Source of the DNA: CALCMJ01 sp964475415
Lineage (GTDB): Bacteria > Bacteroidota > Bacteroidia > Chitinophagales > Saprospiraceae
Length of the DNA: 64,000 nucleotides
NCBI GenBank assembly: GCA_964475415.1
Contig: CAYYWZ010000006.1
Location: forward strand, 1 to 64,000
Direction of reading: 5' to 3'
In this document: piece after piece, positions 54,577-63,826 of the stretch
Numbering within the stretch: position 1 is the stretch's first letter
Layout: every line of letters begins with the position of its first letter
The notes under the pieces: generated by a model
The model's database searches: none
Told to the model about the DNA's origin: nothing
What the model saw: the letters and a program-made list of their open reading frames with translations, nothing else
Program-made: the position numbers and the translations under genes

Positions 54577-56406
54577 ATGGAAAAAACACAAGGGATAGGA
54601 GTCGTATTATTATTTCTTTTACTTACAGGGATGTTATTCTTAAACGCTCCTTCAGAAGAGGAAGTAGAAAAACAACAAAGAATTCAGGATTCTATAGAAA
54701 GAAGTGCGGCGACATCAGAACTAGAAGCGGAACGAGCTGTACAAGAAATACAAGCGAGTGATTCTGTACTTATCGCTAAGCGTAGCGAAAAATTCGGTGA
54801 TTTATCAGCCTATGCAGGCGGTCAAGAAGAAATAACTGTACTAGAAAATGACCAGATAAAACTAGAATTAAGTAATAAGGGAGGATATATAAAAAATGTT
54901 ATACTTAAGGATTTTAATAAAATAAGCGATGGTCCAGATAAAGAGGAATTAATAACAAAGGTCCAATTACTTAATGATAAAAGAAATAAGTTCGAATATC
55001 TACTTCCTGATCCTGTCAAAGGAGAAATAAGTACCTCAGATCTGTTTTTCGAAACGGAAAAAACATCTAATGGAGTAAAATTCTTTTTACATACAGATAA
55101 TGGAAGAAAATTCGAACAAACATATACACTTAACAGCAGTGAATATCTTGTGGATTATAATATTCTGAGTCAAGGTTATCAAAATGACAAAGGCCTTAAG
55201 TTAAGATGGAAAAACTACCTTGACAAAATAGAAAAGAATGTAAATTTCGAAAAATACTATGCTACTGTCTATTACAAACCTGTAGACGACAGCTCTGACT
55301 ATTGTAGCTGTAGAGGCGATGATACAGAAGAGTTAGAAGGTGAAAAACTAGAATGGGTATCACATGTACATCAGTTTTTTAACACAAGTTTGATAAGTAG
55401 AAGCAAGCCCTTTGCAGGTACAGAGATGACGACAGAAATGCTGCCTGAGGAAGATGTTAGCTTTAAGGTAGTAAGCTCTACAATGCATGTTCCTGTAGAT
55501 AATGGCAGTCCATTCAGCATGCAGATGTACCTAGGACCTAATGAGTTCAATATACTTAAAGGCATGGATAATGGTCTAGAAGAAATCATTCCTTTCGGAA
55601 GAAGTATATTTGGAACAATCAACAGATGGATTATAAGACCTTCCTTTAATTTCCTTTCTAAGTTTATAGGATCTAAGGGCGTCGTAATTATAGTACTGAT
55701 ATTTATTATCAAGATGCTACTCTACCCCCTTACCTATAAGATGTTACATTCTCAAGCGAAGATGGGAGCGCTGAAACCTGTTGTAGAAAAAAGTAAGGAA
55801 AAGTTCAAAGATGAACCTCAGAAAGCACAGATGGAAACCATGAAGGTATATCGAGAGTATGGTGTCTCTCCTCTAGGGGGTTGTATGCCTATGATCGTAC
55901 AGATGCCTATCTGGTATGCCCTATTTAGGTTTTTTCCTGCCTCTATAACTTTCAGACAAGAGAGTTTCTTATGGGCTAATGATCTTTCATCCTACGATGT
56001 CATATACAATCTACCGTTTACAATTCCCGCTTTCGGAGCGCACATCAGTTTGTTTACTATATTATGGGCAATATCGACGCTCATATATACTTACTACAAT
56101 ACTAAGCATATGGATATGTCAGCTAATCCAGCTATGAAGTATGTGCAGTATATGATGCCTGTTATGTTTCTTGTTTTCTTTAACAACTATGCTTCCGGGC
56201 TAACGTGTTATATGTTTTTCAGTAATTTGTTTAACATTATACAAACCGTAGTTACTAAGAAATATGTTTTTGATGATGAGAAGCTGAGGGCCGAACTAGA
56301 TATCCAGAAACAGAAACCAAAGAAGAAAGGTGGATTTCAGTCTAGACTAGAAGAGGCTATGAAGCAACAGCAGGAGCTACAGAAAAAACAAGGCAAGAAA
56401 AAATAA
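54577..56406 (+). CDS. yidC: Membrane protein insertase YidC
   Basis: 609 residues, Gram-negative type: first membrane helix (~5-22), a large periplasmic beta domain (~60-350), then a cluster of five helices: KGVVIIVLIFIIKMLLYPLT, the loop with PLGGCMPMIVQMPIWYALFRFF, and YMMPVMFLVFFNNYASGLTCYMF. The conserved Arg of the hydrophilic groove can be placed in that helix set. A basic Lys/Gln-rich tail ends the protein. Inserts and folds inner-membrane proteins. gpsA follows after 5 bases. Confidence 0.97.
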   Translation: MEKTQGIGVVLLFLLLTGMLFLNAPSEEEVEKQQRIQDSIERSAATSELEAERAVQEIQASDSVLIAKRSEKFGDLSAYAGGQEEITVLENDQIKLELSNKGGYIKNVILKDFNKISDGPDKEELITKVQLLNDKRNKFEYLLPDPVKGEISTSDLFFETEKTSNGVKFFLHTDNGRKFEQTYTLNSSEYLVDYNILSQGYQNDKGLKLRWKNYLDKIEKNVNFEKYYATVYYKPVDDSSDYCSCRGDDTEELEGEKLEWVSHVHQFFNTSLISRSKPFAGTEMTTEMLPEEDVSFKVVSSTMHVPVDNGSPFSMQMYLGPNEFNILKGMDNGLEEIIPFGRSIFGTINRWIIRPSFNFLSKFIGSKGVVIIVLIFIIKMLLYPLTYKMLHSQAKMGALKPVVEKSKEKFKDEPQKAQMETMKVYREYGVSPLGGCMPMIVQMPIWYALFRFFPASITFRQESFLWANDLSSYDVIYNLPFTIPAFGAHISLFTILWAISTLIYTYYNTKHMDMSANPAMKYVQYMMPVMFLVFFNNYASGLTCYMFFSNLFNIIQTVVTKKYVFDDEKLRAELDIQKQKPKKKGGFQSRLEEAMKQQQELQKKQGKKK

Positions 56407-56411
56407 AATTT

Positions 56412-57431
56412 ATGGATAAGCCTGTAGCTGTTCTAGGAGCCGGAAGCTTTGGTATAACGGTAGCTAAGATGCTAGCTAAAAAAAGGGATGTCCTTATCTA
56501 TGCTCGAAGGAAAGAAACTATAGATCAGATTAATAAGCAGCATAATATTCTAGAAACGGATCTATCTGAAAATATTGTTGCGGATTCTGACTTAGAAAAA
56601 ATAGCTAAATCATGCAAGGTTATTTTTCCTATTATCCCTTCTGCTAGTTTCAGAAAAGTCATGCAAGACTTAGCTCCATATGTAGGCCCATCTCACTTTA
56701 TTATCCACGGTACTAAAGGACTAGATATAATAGATCGGCAGAATGAATTCCAGTCAACAAGAGATCTGCTTATGACGATGTCTCAGGTCATCACAGACGA
56801 GACCTCTGTACTGAGAGTAGGCTGTCTTGCAGGGCCTAATCTAGCTAAAGAGATTCTAGATGGCCAACCGGCAGCTACTGTTGTAGCATCAGAATTTAAA
56901 GAAGTTATCGATATAGGCAAAAAGTTATTGGCCAATGAACAGTTCTATGTGTTCGGCTCTAATGATATACTAGGTGTAGAACTAGCAGGAGCTTATAAGA
57001 ACATTATTGCTATAGCTTCTGGCATGCTTAGCGGTAAAGGTTATGGTCAGAATATGCAATCTATTCTGATAACCAGAGGACTGAGAGAAATGATTATTCT
57101 AGGAAGAGCATTAGGAACTACGGATGTAGCTTTCTTAGGAGTTGCAGGTATAGGAGATCTAATTGCAACCTCTACTTCTGAAAACAGTAGAAATTTTAGT
57201 TTCGGAAAAAGACTTGCCCTAGGTGAAACCCAAGAAGCTATTATAAGTAGTTCTGAGGTAGTAGAAGGGGTAAGAACCTTAGGCCTGGTACAAAAGTTAT
57301 CTAATGAATTAGGGCTGTTGCTACCTATAACTAATGTTATATTTAAAGTTGTTTTTGAGGAATTTACCATAGAAAAAGCTATTTCATTTCTAATGAAAAT
57401 TCCTCCTGAGGAAGAGAATAGTTTCTTCTAA
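56412..57431 (+). CDS. gpsA: Glycerol-3-phosphate dehydrogenase [NAD(P)+]
   Basis: 339 residues. NAD(P) loop VLGAGSFGITVAKML at the start, IPIIPSASFR-like motif, the LAGPNLAKEIL block, catalytic Lys in AGAYKNIIAIASG and the late LGVAGIGDLIATSTSENSRN. Reduces dihydroxyacetone phosphate to sn-glycerol-3-phosphate for phospholipids. Begins 5 bases after yidC, so the two membrane-related genes are co-transcribed. Confidence 0.96.
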   Translation: MDKPVAVLGAGSFGITVAKMLAKKRDVLIYARRKETIDQINKQHNILETDLSENIVADSDLEKIAKSCKVIFPIIPSASFRKVMQDLAPYVGPSHFIIHGTKGLDIIDRQNEFQSTRDLLMTMSQVITDETSVLRVGCLAGPNLAKEILDGQPAATVVASEFKEVIDIGKKLLANEQFYVFGSNDILGVELAGAYKNIIAIASGMLSGKGYGQNMQSILITRGLREMIILGRALGTTDVAFLGVAGIGDLIATSTSENSRNFSFGKRLALGETQEAIISSSEVVEGVRTLGLVQKLSNELGLLLPITNVIFKVVFEEFTIEKAISFLMKIPPEEENSFF

Positions 57432-57597
57432 AAGCCCATAAATTAGTGACAAAGTTGCTTTAATAGTCCTTCATTATATCTGTGTTTATAAAAATTGCAT
57501 ACCATAAATAGTGCTTTTTGTAGAATAATAGAAGGAAATGAAAACGAAAAGGCTATCTTAATAGTTAGTGTTATTATACAACCAATAAAAGTGAGAG

Positions 57598-58149
57598 ATG
57601 AAAGTAGATCTAAGTGAATTATTCAAAGGAAATGAAGATTCTGATAAGGCAATTATGAGAACCTTACTAAGGGCAATAAAAGAAGAGCATAAAAATGAAT
57701 TTGATTATCTAAGTTTTAAGCAGTCTATAAAGAACTTAGGCAGCATGGATCTAGATACTGTAACGAAGTTTAAGTCGGCATACGCAACTGCGAGTACGCT
57801 AGGGATTACAAAAGATAAGCTTATCAAGTCAGCAAAAGCTTACCAATACGCGCTGGAAAATGAGCAGACATCTTTTGCCAATGCTCTCAAGCATCAGTTA
57901 GAAGTAAAAGTACACGGAAAGAAAGATGATGCTGAGAAGTACAAAAAAAAGATTGCTGAATATAAAGAGAAAATAGCCAAGATGGAGAAAGACATAAAAG
58001 TCTTCGAGAATGAAATCGATAAGGTCGATGAAAAGATGGCAGAAGCTAAAAGCAAAATTGATAATACTAAAAATAAGTTCGAAAAAACATTCAGTTCCGT
58101 ATATAATACAATTAAAGAAGATATTGGATTGATCGATCAGTATTTGTAA
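57598..58149 (+). CDS. Coiled-coil protein next to a PspA-like gene
   Basis: 183 residues, soluble, no signal peptide. Residues ~1-100 are helical with a mixed charge pattern; residues ~105-172 form a long Lys/Glu-rich coiled coil (heptads such as KKIAEYKEKIAKMEKDIKVF), followed by a short end. No known family. The next gene, 24 bases downstream, is a membrane-bound PspA-like protein, so the two probably act together on the membrane. Confidence 0.75.
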   Translation: MKVDLSELFKGNEDSDKAIMRTLLRAIKEEHKNEFDYLSFKQSIKNLGSMDLDTVTKFKSAYATASTLGITKDKLIKSAKAYQYALENEQTSFANALKHQLEVKVHGKKDDAEKYKKKIAEYKEKIAKMEKDIKVFENEIDKVDEKMAEAKSKIDNTKNKFEKTFSSVYNTIKEDIGLIDQYL

Positions 58150-58173
58150 CTTGTGAAAAACAGAAAATAAAAG

Positions 58174-59181
58174 ATGAATAATTTAGAAAAACCAAAGTCA
58201 TTTTGGAGTAAACCAGAAGGTAAGACAGGTACTATCTTTTTGTTAGGTCTCTTAGGCTTAACGGGATTTGTACTTTTTACTTTCGGTGCTACTATATTGG
58301 CAGCTTTGAAAACAACGATAGGCATTGTTATTACCCTAGGAATTTTAGGAATACTTATTTTCATGGCATTAGATCCTAAAGTGAGAGGACTTGTCTCTTA
58401 TATGTACCAAAGCATCATGAGAAAGATTACTGGAATTTTTGTAACTATAGATCCTATCGGTATACTTAAAAATTACATCAGTGATCTAGAATCCAACCTT
58501 CGTAAGATGAGCAAACAGATCGGCGCACTAAAAGGCCAGATGAGAAAGCTCAAAACCATGGTCGAAACAAACAATAAAGACATGGAACAAAATCTAGCGA
58601 TTGCAAGGAAGGCCAAGCAAATGGGGAATGAAAAACAAATGATCCTTTCTACCAGAAAAGCGGCTAGGCTAAAAGAGACGAATGGTAAGTATACCCAGTT
58701 GCACGGAAAGATTTCTATACTATATAGAGTACTAACTAAAATGTATTCTAACTCAGAAATCCTACTAGAAGATACAAAAGATCAGGTTCGTGTAAAAGAG
58801 CAAGAAAGAAAAGCGATAAGAGCTTCCCACTCTGCAATGAAATCTGCGATGAGCATTATCAAAGGTGATCCAGATAAGAGAGCAATGTTTGATTCTGCTA
58901 TGGAAAATATAGCTGATGATGTTGCCAACAAAGTAGGAGAAATGGAACAATTTATGGAAATGTCTAATGACTTCATGGATTCTATAGATTTACAGAATGG
59001 TGTATTCGAAGAGAAGGGATTGAAAATGCTAGAAGAGTATGAGAAAAAATCTACACTACTTCTATTAGGCGGTGCTGAACAAGCGGACGATATTCTAGAC
59101 TTAGACTCTGCTCCACAAGCTGAAAAACAATATAGAAGTGGCTCTGGCTCATCAGAATATGATGGACTGTTTGATAGTTAG
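58174..59181 (+). CDS. Membrane-anchored PspA/IM30-like (ESCRT-III-like) protein
   Basis: 335 residues. Two membrane helices (~20-45 and 50-68) with a Gly/Leu-rich sequence, then ~210 residues of long helices with coiled-coil periodicity, like PspA/Vipp1 (YISDLESNLRKMSKQIGALKGQMRKLK; EVAR-like IARKAKQMGNEKQM; and DVANKVGEMEQFMEMSNDF). A Ser/Gly-rich tail ends it. PspA proteins bind and repair stressed membranes. Membrane anchors in place of the usual amphipathic helix are unusual. A terminator follows 25 bases after the stop. Confidence 0.6.
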   Translation: MNNLEKPKSFWSKPEGKTGTIFLLGLLGLTGFVLFTFGATILAALKTTIGIVITLGILGILIFMALDPKVRGLVSYMYQSIMRKITGIFVTIDPIGILKNYISDLESNLRKMSKQIGALKGQMRKLKTMVETNNKDMEQNLAIARKAKQMGNEKQMILSTRKAARLKETNGKYTQLHGKISILYRVLTKMYSNSEILLEDTKDQVRVKEQERKAIRASHSAMKSAMSIIKGDPDKRAMFDSAMENIADDVANKVGEMEQFMEMSNDFMDSIDLQNGVFEEKGLKMLEEYEKKSTLLLLGGAEQADDILDLDSAPQAEKQYRSGSGSSEYDGLFDS

Positions 59182-59206
59182 ACTTTAATTAACATATGAA
59201 AAATAA

Positions 59207-59236
59207 AAAGGGACCAATAAGGTCCCTTTTTTTTTT
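59207..59236 (+). terminator. Intrinsic terminator after the PspA-like gene
   Basis: AAAGGGACC (59207-59215) pairs perfectly with GGTCCCTTT (59221-59229) around AATAA, followed by at least seven more T. Confidence 0.93.
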
Positions 59237-59420
59237 ATTTACACTTTCTATACCAGTCTCTAATTAACAATTTGCAAAACTCAAGTCAAAAGTCAGGGTT
59301 TTTACCTATAAAAAATATAAGCTTAATAGATATATTAGAGTTAAGCAATAGCACAGCAAATTGGCTGTTTCCTTAGGCATTCCTTTTTTATAGATTTTTA
59401 ATTACTAAACGATTAGTATC

Positions 59421-61034
59421 ATGGCATCACTTGCTCCCAAGGGAGGTACGATAAGTTTTGAACAAGCGAAACATATATCATCCAGATTATTTTTTGGCGC
59501 TACGAGGTCAGAAATAGATGGTATAAATGGACAAAACGCAACAAATTATATTGATTCTCTTTTTTCTATAGACACTAATGTCAACTTACCTATAGATCCA
59601 CAGACAGGAGAAACCTGGGTGATAAACGGAAGAACCGATGAGAACAGTTCCAATTTTGTTCTTAGAAGAATCACCAGAGCATGGTTTACAGATCTTATGA
59701 TAAAAGATTATTCCATACAAGAAAAGCTTGTGTGGTTTTTGAATACTCACTTTACGACTAATGCACAAGCCTTTGGTAGTAGGACTAAACTCATATATCA
59801 TCAAAACCAGCTTTTCAGGTTATATGCACTAGGTAGTTTCAAAACCTTAGCACATAAAATATGTAGGGACTGTGCTATGCAATTTTTCTTAGATGGATTT
59901 TCTAATCAAGAAGGTAACCCTAATGAAAATTTCGCAAGAGAATTTTTAGAATTATATACTATAGGAAAAGGAGAACAAGTAGGACCAGGTGACTACACCA
60001 CTTATACCGAAGATGATATCAGAGAAGCTGCAAAAGTACTTACTGGATATCGTTACGACTATAATAATGACGTCATAGATCCAGACACAGGATTACTGAG
60101 ATCATATATCCAAGAAAATAGGCATGATACAACGGACAAGCAATTCAGTTATGCTTTCCAACATAATATAATAGAAGGTGAGGAAGAAATTCCTGGAATA
60201 GAAGATGAGTTACAACAACTGATAGATATGATTTTTTCACAGTTAGCCACTGCAGAAAATATAGTGCGGAAACTATATAGATTCTTTGTATATCCAGTAA
60301 TAACAGATGAAGTAGAAGATGATATCATAACTCCACTCGCTGAACAATTATTAGAAGATGATTATATTCTAGAAGGTGTACTAAAGACGCTACTAAAAAG
60401 TGAGCACTTTTTCTGTGAAGATGATGCTGATGTAAGTAATGATATAATAGGCGGTATTATAAAATCTCCTATTCAACTTACAAGTCATACAACTAAGTTT
60501 TTCAAGGTACAGTTTCCACCAGAATCTAATGTAGAAAGCTATGTAGACGAAATGGTAAATCTAGATAGTCACACCATGGCTATGGATCTTATCTTATTCG
60601 AACCACACGATACTGCCGGATGGGCTGCCTATTATTCTGGGCCTAACTGGGATGAAAACTGGGCATCGGCTAACACACTAGTTGCCCGTTATAATTTCTC
60701 CAATAGATATATCGATGGCAAAAAACCTACCGGTGGGAATATGGATATAGAAATAGATATTGTTGCCTATGTAGATGATCCGGATAATGTTATAGATCCT
60801 TTCTCAGCACTTACCATAGTTAACGACTTAACGGATTATCTTTTTCCTTATGGAACATCAGAATCAAGAGCAGATGTCTTTAAAGCTTATCTGGTAGATC
60901 CTAATGATCCAGATTTTTACTGGTCACAAGAATGGAATAATTACAAATCTACTGGAGATGATTCTGTAGTGAGATCCAGACTAGAAGATTTACTTAACGC
61001 CATATTACAAACAGCTGAATATATGCTGCACTAG
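59421..61034 (+). CDS. DUF1800 domain protein
   Basis: 537 residues matching DUF1800: AKHISSRLFFGATRSEI near the start, KLVWFLNTHFTTN, FLDGFSNQEGNPNENFAREFLELYTIGKGE, DDIREAAKVLTGY and FKTLLKSEHFF-like end blocks. No obvious signal peptide is seen in the frame from ATG 59421, unlike many relatives, so export may use another start or the protein may be cytoplasmic. DUF1800 and DUF1501 proteins occur as pairs in Bacteroidota and Planctomycetes; the DUF1501 gene follows after 44 bases. The function is unknown; DUF1501 is sulfatase-like. Confidence 0.9.
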   Translation: MASLAPKGGTISFEQAKHISSRLFFGATRSEIDGINGQNATNYIDSLFSIDTNVNLPIDPQTGETWVINGRTDENSSNFVLRRITRAWFTDLMIKDYSIQEKLVWFLNTHFTTNAQAFGSRTKLIYHQNQLFRLYALGSFKTLAHKICRDCAMQFFLDGFSNQEGNPNENFAREFLELYTIGKGEQVGPGDYTTYTEDDIREAAKVLTGYRYDYNNDVIDPDTGLLRSYIQENRHDTTDKQFSYAFQHNIIEGEEEIPGIEDELQQLIDMIFSQLATAENIVRKLYRFFVYPVITDEVEDDIITPLAEQLLEDDYILEGVLKTLLKSEHFFCEDDADVSNDIIGGIIKSPIQLTSHTTKFFKVQFPPESNVESYVDEMVNLDSHTMAMDLILFEPHDTAGWAAYYSGPNWDENWASANTLVARYNFSNRYIDGKKPTGGNMDIEIDIVAYVDDPDNVIDPFSALTIVNDLTDYLFPYGTSESRADVFKAYLVDPNDPDFYWSQEWNNYKSTGDDSVVRSRLEDLLNAILQTAEYMLH

Positions 61035-61078
61035 AGGGCCCCATAATAGGTTCTTGTTCTAACAATAAAAATGAAGAA

Positions 61079-63022
61079 ATGAAAAGAAGAAATTTTTTAA
61101 AAAATACAACGGGTGCAGTAGGAGGATCTTTTTTACTTAATGGACTTCCGATCAAAGCTTTTGCAGGAACTAAAATGTTTAATGCTATGACGCTGAATGA
61201 AGATGCAGAGGATAGAATTATTGTTATGATTCAACTGCATGGTGGTAATGATGGCATTAACAATCTTGTAACTATAGATCAATATGCAGAGTACTTCAGC
61301 CTAAGAGAAAACTTAGCTATTCCAAACTCTGGAGCAAGATCATATATCAATATAGATCAGACTATAGACAGTTCGCTGCAGGTAGGTCTACATCCTGATA
61401 TGACTGCTATGAAAGAATTATATGACCAGGGCAAACTTAACATTGTACACAACGTAGGATATAATAATGTTGATCAATCACACTTCCGATCGAGAGATAT
61501 CTACTGGATGGGAGGAGGTTATGACACCTATGCTTCTTCGGGATGGATGGGAAGATATCTGGATTGTATTTATCCTAACTATCCAGAAAACTACCCAAAT
61601 CCTGATATGCCAGATCCTCTAGGTCTGGAAATAGGTAATCTAGTATCGCTAGGCTATCATAGAGATAATGGTATTCCCACAGCACTTGCAACTACTGATG
61701 TAGAAAATTTTAGTGATCTTATAGGAGGACTAGGTGGACCACCGATGGAAGACTATAGTGCTGGTAATTATTATACCGAAAAAGCAGAATTGATAAACAA
61801 TCTATACGAAAACGCTAACGATTATTCTGACCAGCTACTTAGTAGATTTAATGCAGGGTCTAATAACACCGTATATCCATCTTCAGATCATCTACTATAC
61901 CCTAACGAAGCTCCGGGTAATGTTATAGAAAATGAACTGGGGTGGCAACTGCAGACGGTGGCAAGATTAATTAATGGTGGTTGTAAAACAAAAATATATC
62001 TGGTGAAGCTCCACCGTTTTGATACTCATGATGATCAGGTTGTAAATGGAGATCCTACTTATGGCAGACATGCTGCTTTATTATTTCACTTATCTAATGC
62101 CATCAAAGCGTTTCAGGATGATCTCGCTATCTCAGGAAATGATGAGAAGGTAGTAGGGTTTACTTTTTCAGAATTTGGAAGGCGACCCTACTCTAACGGA
62201 AGTTTCGGAACAGATCACGGTACAGCAGCTCCTATGTATGTTTTTGGTAAGGGTGTCAACCCAGGTCTTACTGGTGAGCCTGCAGACTTAGTTAACACAG
62301 ATAGTTCAGACAACTTATTAGTAAGTCATGACTATAGGCAAGTATTCACTACCCTACTTGTAGATTGGATGGGAGCAACAGAAAATGTAATAGACAAGGT
62401 AGACTTTACAGAATTTCTAAGCCAGAAGCTACCTATTATACATGAGGATTATATTGTCAATGGAACAAGTGTCCCTGTAACGATCAGTTCTATTAATGCC
62501 TGGAGTGAAAAAAATACAAACTATATACAGTGGAAAGTATCCGAAGAGATAAATGTGGAACATTATGATATTTACAAATCTACAGATGGTAAGCGCTTCA
62601 AGAAGATAGGCAAAGAAAATGCTATAGCTATGAATCTAACCTCCTATGAATATCTGTATCCAGATCATAACATAAGTGAAGGTACAAGTTTCTATAGAGT
62701 ACATGCTGTAGACTTTGACGGACATGAGTCCATCTCTAATATCGTAAGTGTCATCTACGATAGAAATATAAGTGCTAAGATCTACCCTAATCCTTTTGCA
62801 GATTTTTTTCATATAGAGCTAGATGCAGAAAACCTAAAAGGAAATTCGGAATTCGTATTAAAAGACATAACGGGTAGACAGATCATGTCGAGAACCTTAG
62901 GTCAGGCATTTAATAATCAGTATACCATTGAACTAGAGGATCTCATGCCTGGAAATTACTTCTCTTATATCATACATAACGATAGAATTATCTTCAAGTC
63001 ATTATTGGCTAAGATAGATTAA
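61079..63022 (+). CDS. DUF1501 protein with T9SS sorting tail
   Basis: 647 residues. Twin-arginine-like signal (KRRNFLKNTTGAVGG) at the start, then the DUF1501 domain: VMIQLHGGNDGINNLV, VHNVGYNNVDQSHFRSRDIYW, FGTDHGTAAPMYVFG, FTFSEFGRRP. After ~residue 470 a beta-sandwich (SFYRVHAVDFDGHE) and a type A T9SS tail (IYPNPFADFFHIEL...ITGRQIMSRTLGQAFNN) that sends the protein to the cell surface. DUF1501 is related to sulfatase/alkaline-phosphatase folds; the activity here is unknown. It is paired with the DUF1800 gene upstream; a terminator follows. Confidence 0.93.
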   Translation: MKRRNFLKNTTGAVGGSFLLNGLPIKAFAGTKMFNAMTLNEDAEDRIIVMIQLHGGNDGINNLVTIDQYAEYFSLRENLAIPNSGARSYINIDQTIDSSLQVGLHPDMTAMKELYDQGKLNIVHNVGYNNVDQSHFRSRDIYWMGGGYDTYASSGWMGRYLDCIYPNYPENYPNPDMPDPLGLEIGNLVSLGYHRDNGIPTALATTDVENFSDLIGGLGGPPMEDYSAGNYYTEKAELINNLYENANDYSDQLLSRFNAGSNNTVYPSSDHLLYPNEAPGNVIENELGWQLQTVARLINGGCKTKIYLVKLHRFDTHDDQVVNGDPTYGRHAALLFHLSNAIKAFQDDLAISGNDEKVVGFTFSEFGRRPYSNGSFGTDHGTAAPMYVFGKGVNPGLTGEPADLVNTDSSDNLLVSHDYRQVFTTLLVDWMGATENVIDKVDFTEFLSQKLPIIHEDYIVNGTSVPVTISSINAWSEKNTNYIQWKVSEEINVEHYDIYKSTDGKRFKKIGKENAIAMNLTSYEYLYPDHNISEGTSFYRVHAVDFDGHESISNIVSVIYDRNISAKIYPNPFADFFHIELDAENLKGNSEFVLKDITGRQIMSRTLGQAFNNQYTIELEDLMPGNYFSYIIHNDRIIFKSLLAKID

Positions 63023-63046
63023 AGAAAATATTATTCCTTTATCAAG

Positions 63047-63079
63047 AAGCGATTTGCACAAGGTAGATCGCTTTTTTTT
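63047..63079 (+). terminator. Intrinsic terminator after the DUF1501 gene
   Basis: AGCGAT (63048-63053) pairs with ATCGCT (63067-63072), loop of 13 bases, followed by a run of T. The first T of the run belongs to the stem end. Confidence 0.75.
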
Positions 63080-63148
63080 AGTTATTACCTAATTATCTTG
63101 TTTATGCAAAAAAGAAACTCGTTTTAACATAGGAACCGTTTTTCACAT

Positions 63149-63660
63149 TTAATTTACAAATAACTTTTTAGCACATTGATTTCCCCTATTATTTCTAGCA
63201 AGAATGATATAAATACCCGGCTTTAAAAATTTAATATTAGATAGATGGGATATGGCAACTTGATTAAAAATAAGTTTACCTCTAAGATCATACAACTGAA
63301 ATCTGTAATCAGAACCAATAGTTTCAAATAGCACATCCTGATGCATTATAGCTTCTGTTCTCAATTGATACATTCGCCCATTTTCCATGAGGTTACTCCA
63401 TTTCCATTTTGAGCTATGCAAGCGTTACTATATGTGATATTATCACATCCACATACTGGTATAAATACAGTTGTACAAATAACATTTGGATCAATGGCAT
63501 CTTCACATATGCAGCCTTCTTGCAATGCTGCAACTTCTCTTTCAATAGATAATTCATGAAATGAACTAACCCTGGGTAAATTTAGATTAATAAATGATTC
63601 TGAGGCTAGACTAAAACTAAATAGTAATAATACTATTACCATAGTAATGTCTCTATGCAT
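63149..63660 (-). pseudogene. Secreted Kazal-type inhibitor with T9SS tail, frameshifted
   Basis: Two overlapping frames form one product. The first (63361-63660) has a Sec signal (MVIVLLLFSFSLASES) and a Kazal-like domain (CICEDAIDP, PVCGCDNITYSNACIAQNG and GEC, six Cys) and stops in TGA just after the last Cys. The second (63149-63421) carries a T9SS sorting tail (DYRFQLYDLRGKLIF, FLKPGIYIILARNN, KKLFVN) in another frame. One base shift around 63365 would join them. Kazal domains inhibit serine proteases. Without repair the product is exported but not sorted. Confidence 0.7.
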
Positions 63661-63826
63661 TTTGTTTTCAATTGATTTAGAAATTAATTTACTATTTTTT
63701 AACCTCTAGCAAAAATTCTACTATTGCCTTTAAAATTTATCTAAGATAAATAACAACTCACCTTCATTACCACATTAGTTTTTCTATTTTAAAGTTATTT
63801 AGGGAAGAAAAATTTTATTTACACAT

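Noticed and set aside
54507..54761. 84-codon frame across the yidC start
   Set aside because: It overlaps yidC in another frame and has a random Arg/Ser-rich composition; the yidC promoter and start explain the region.
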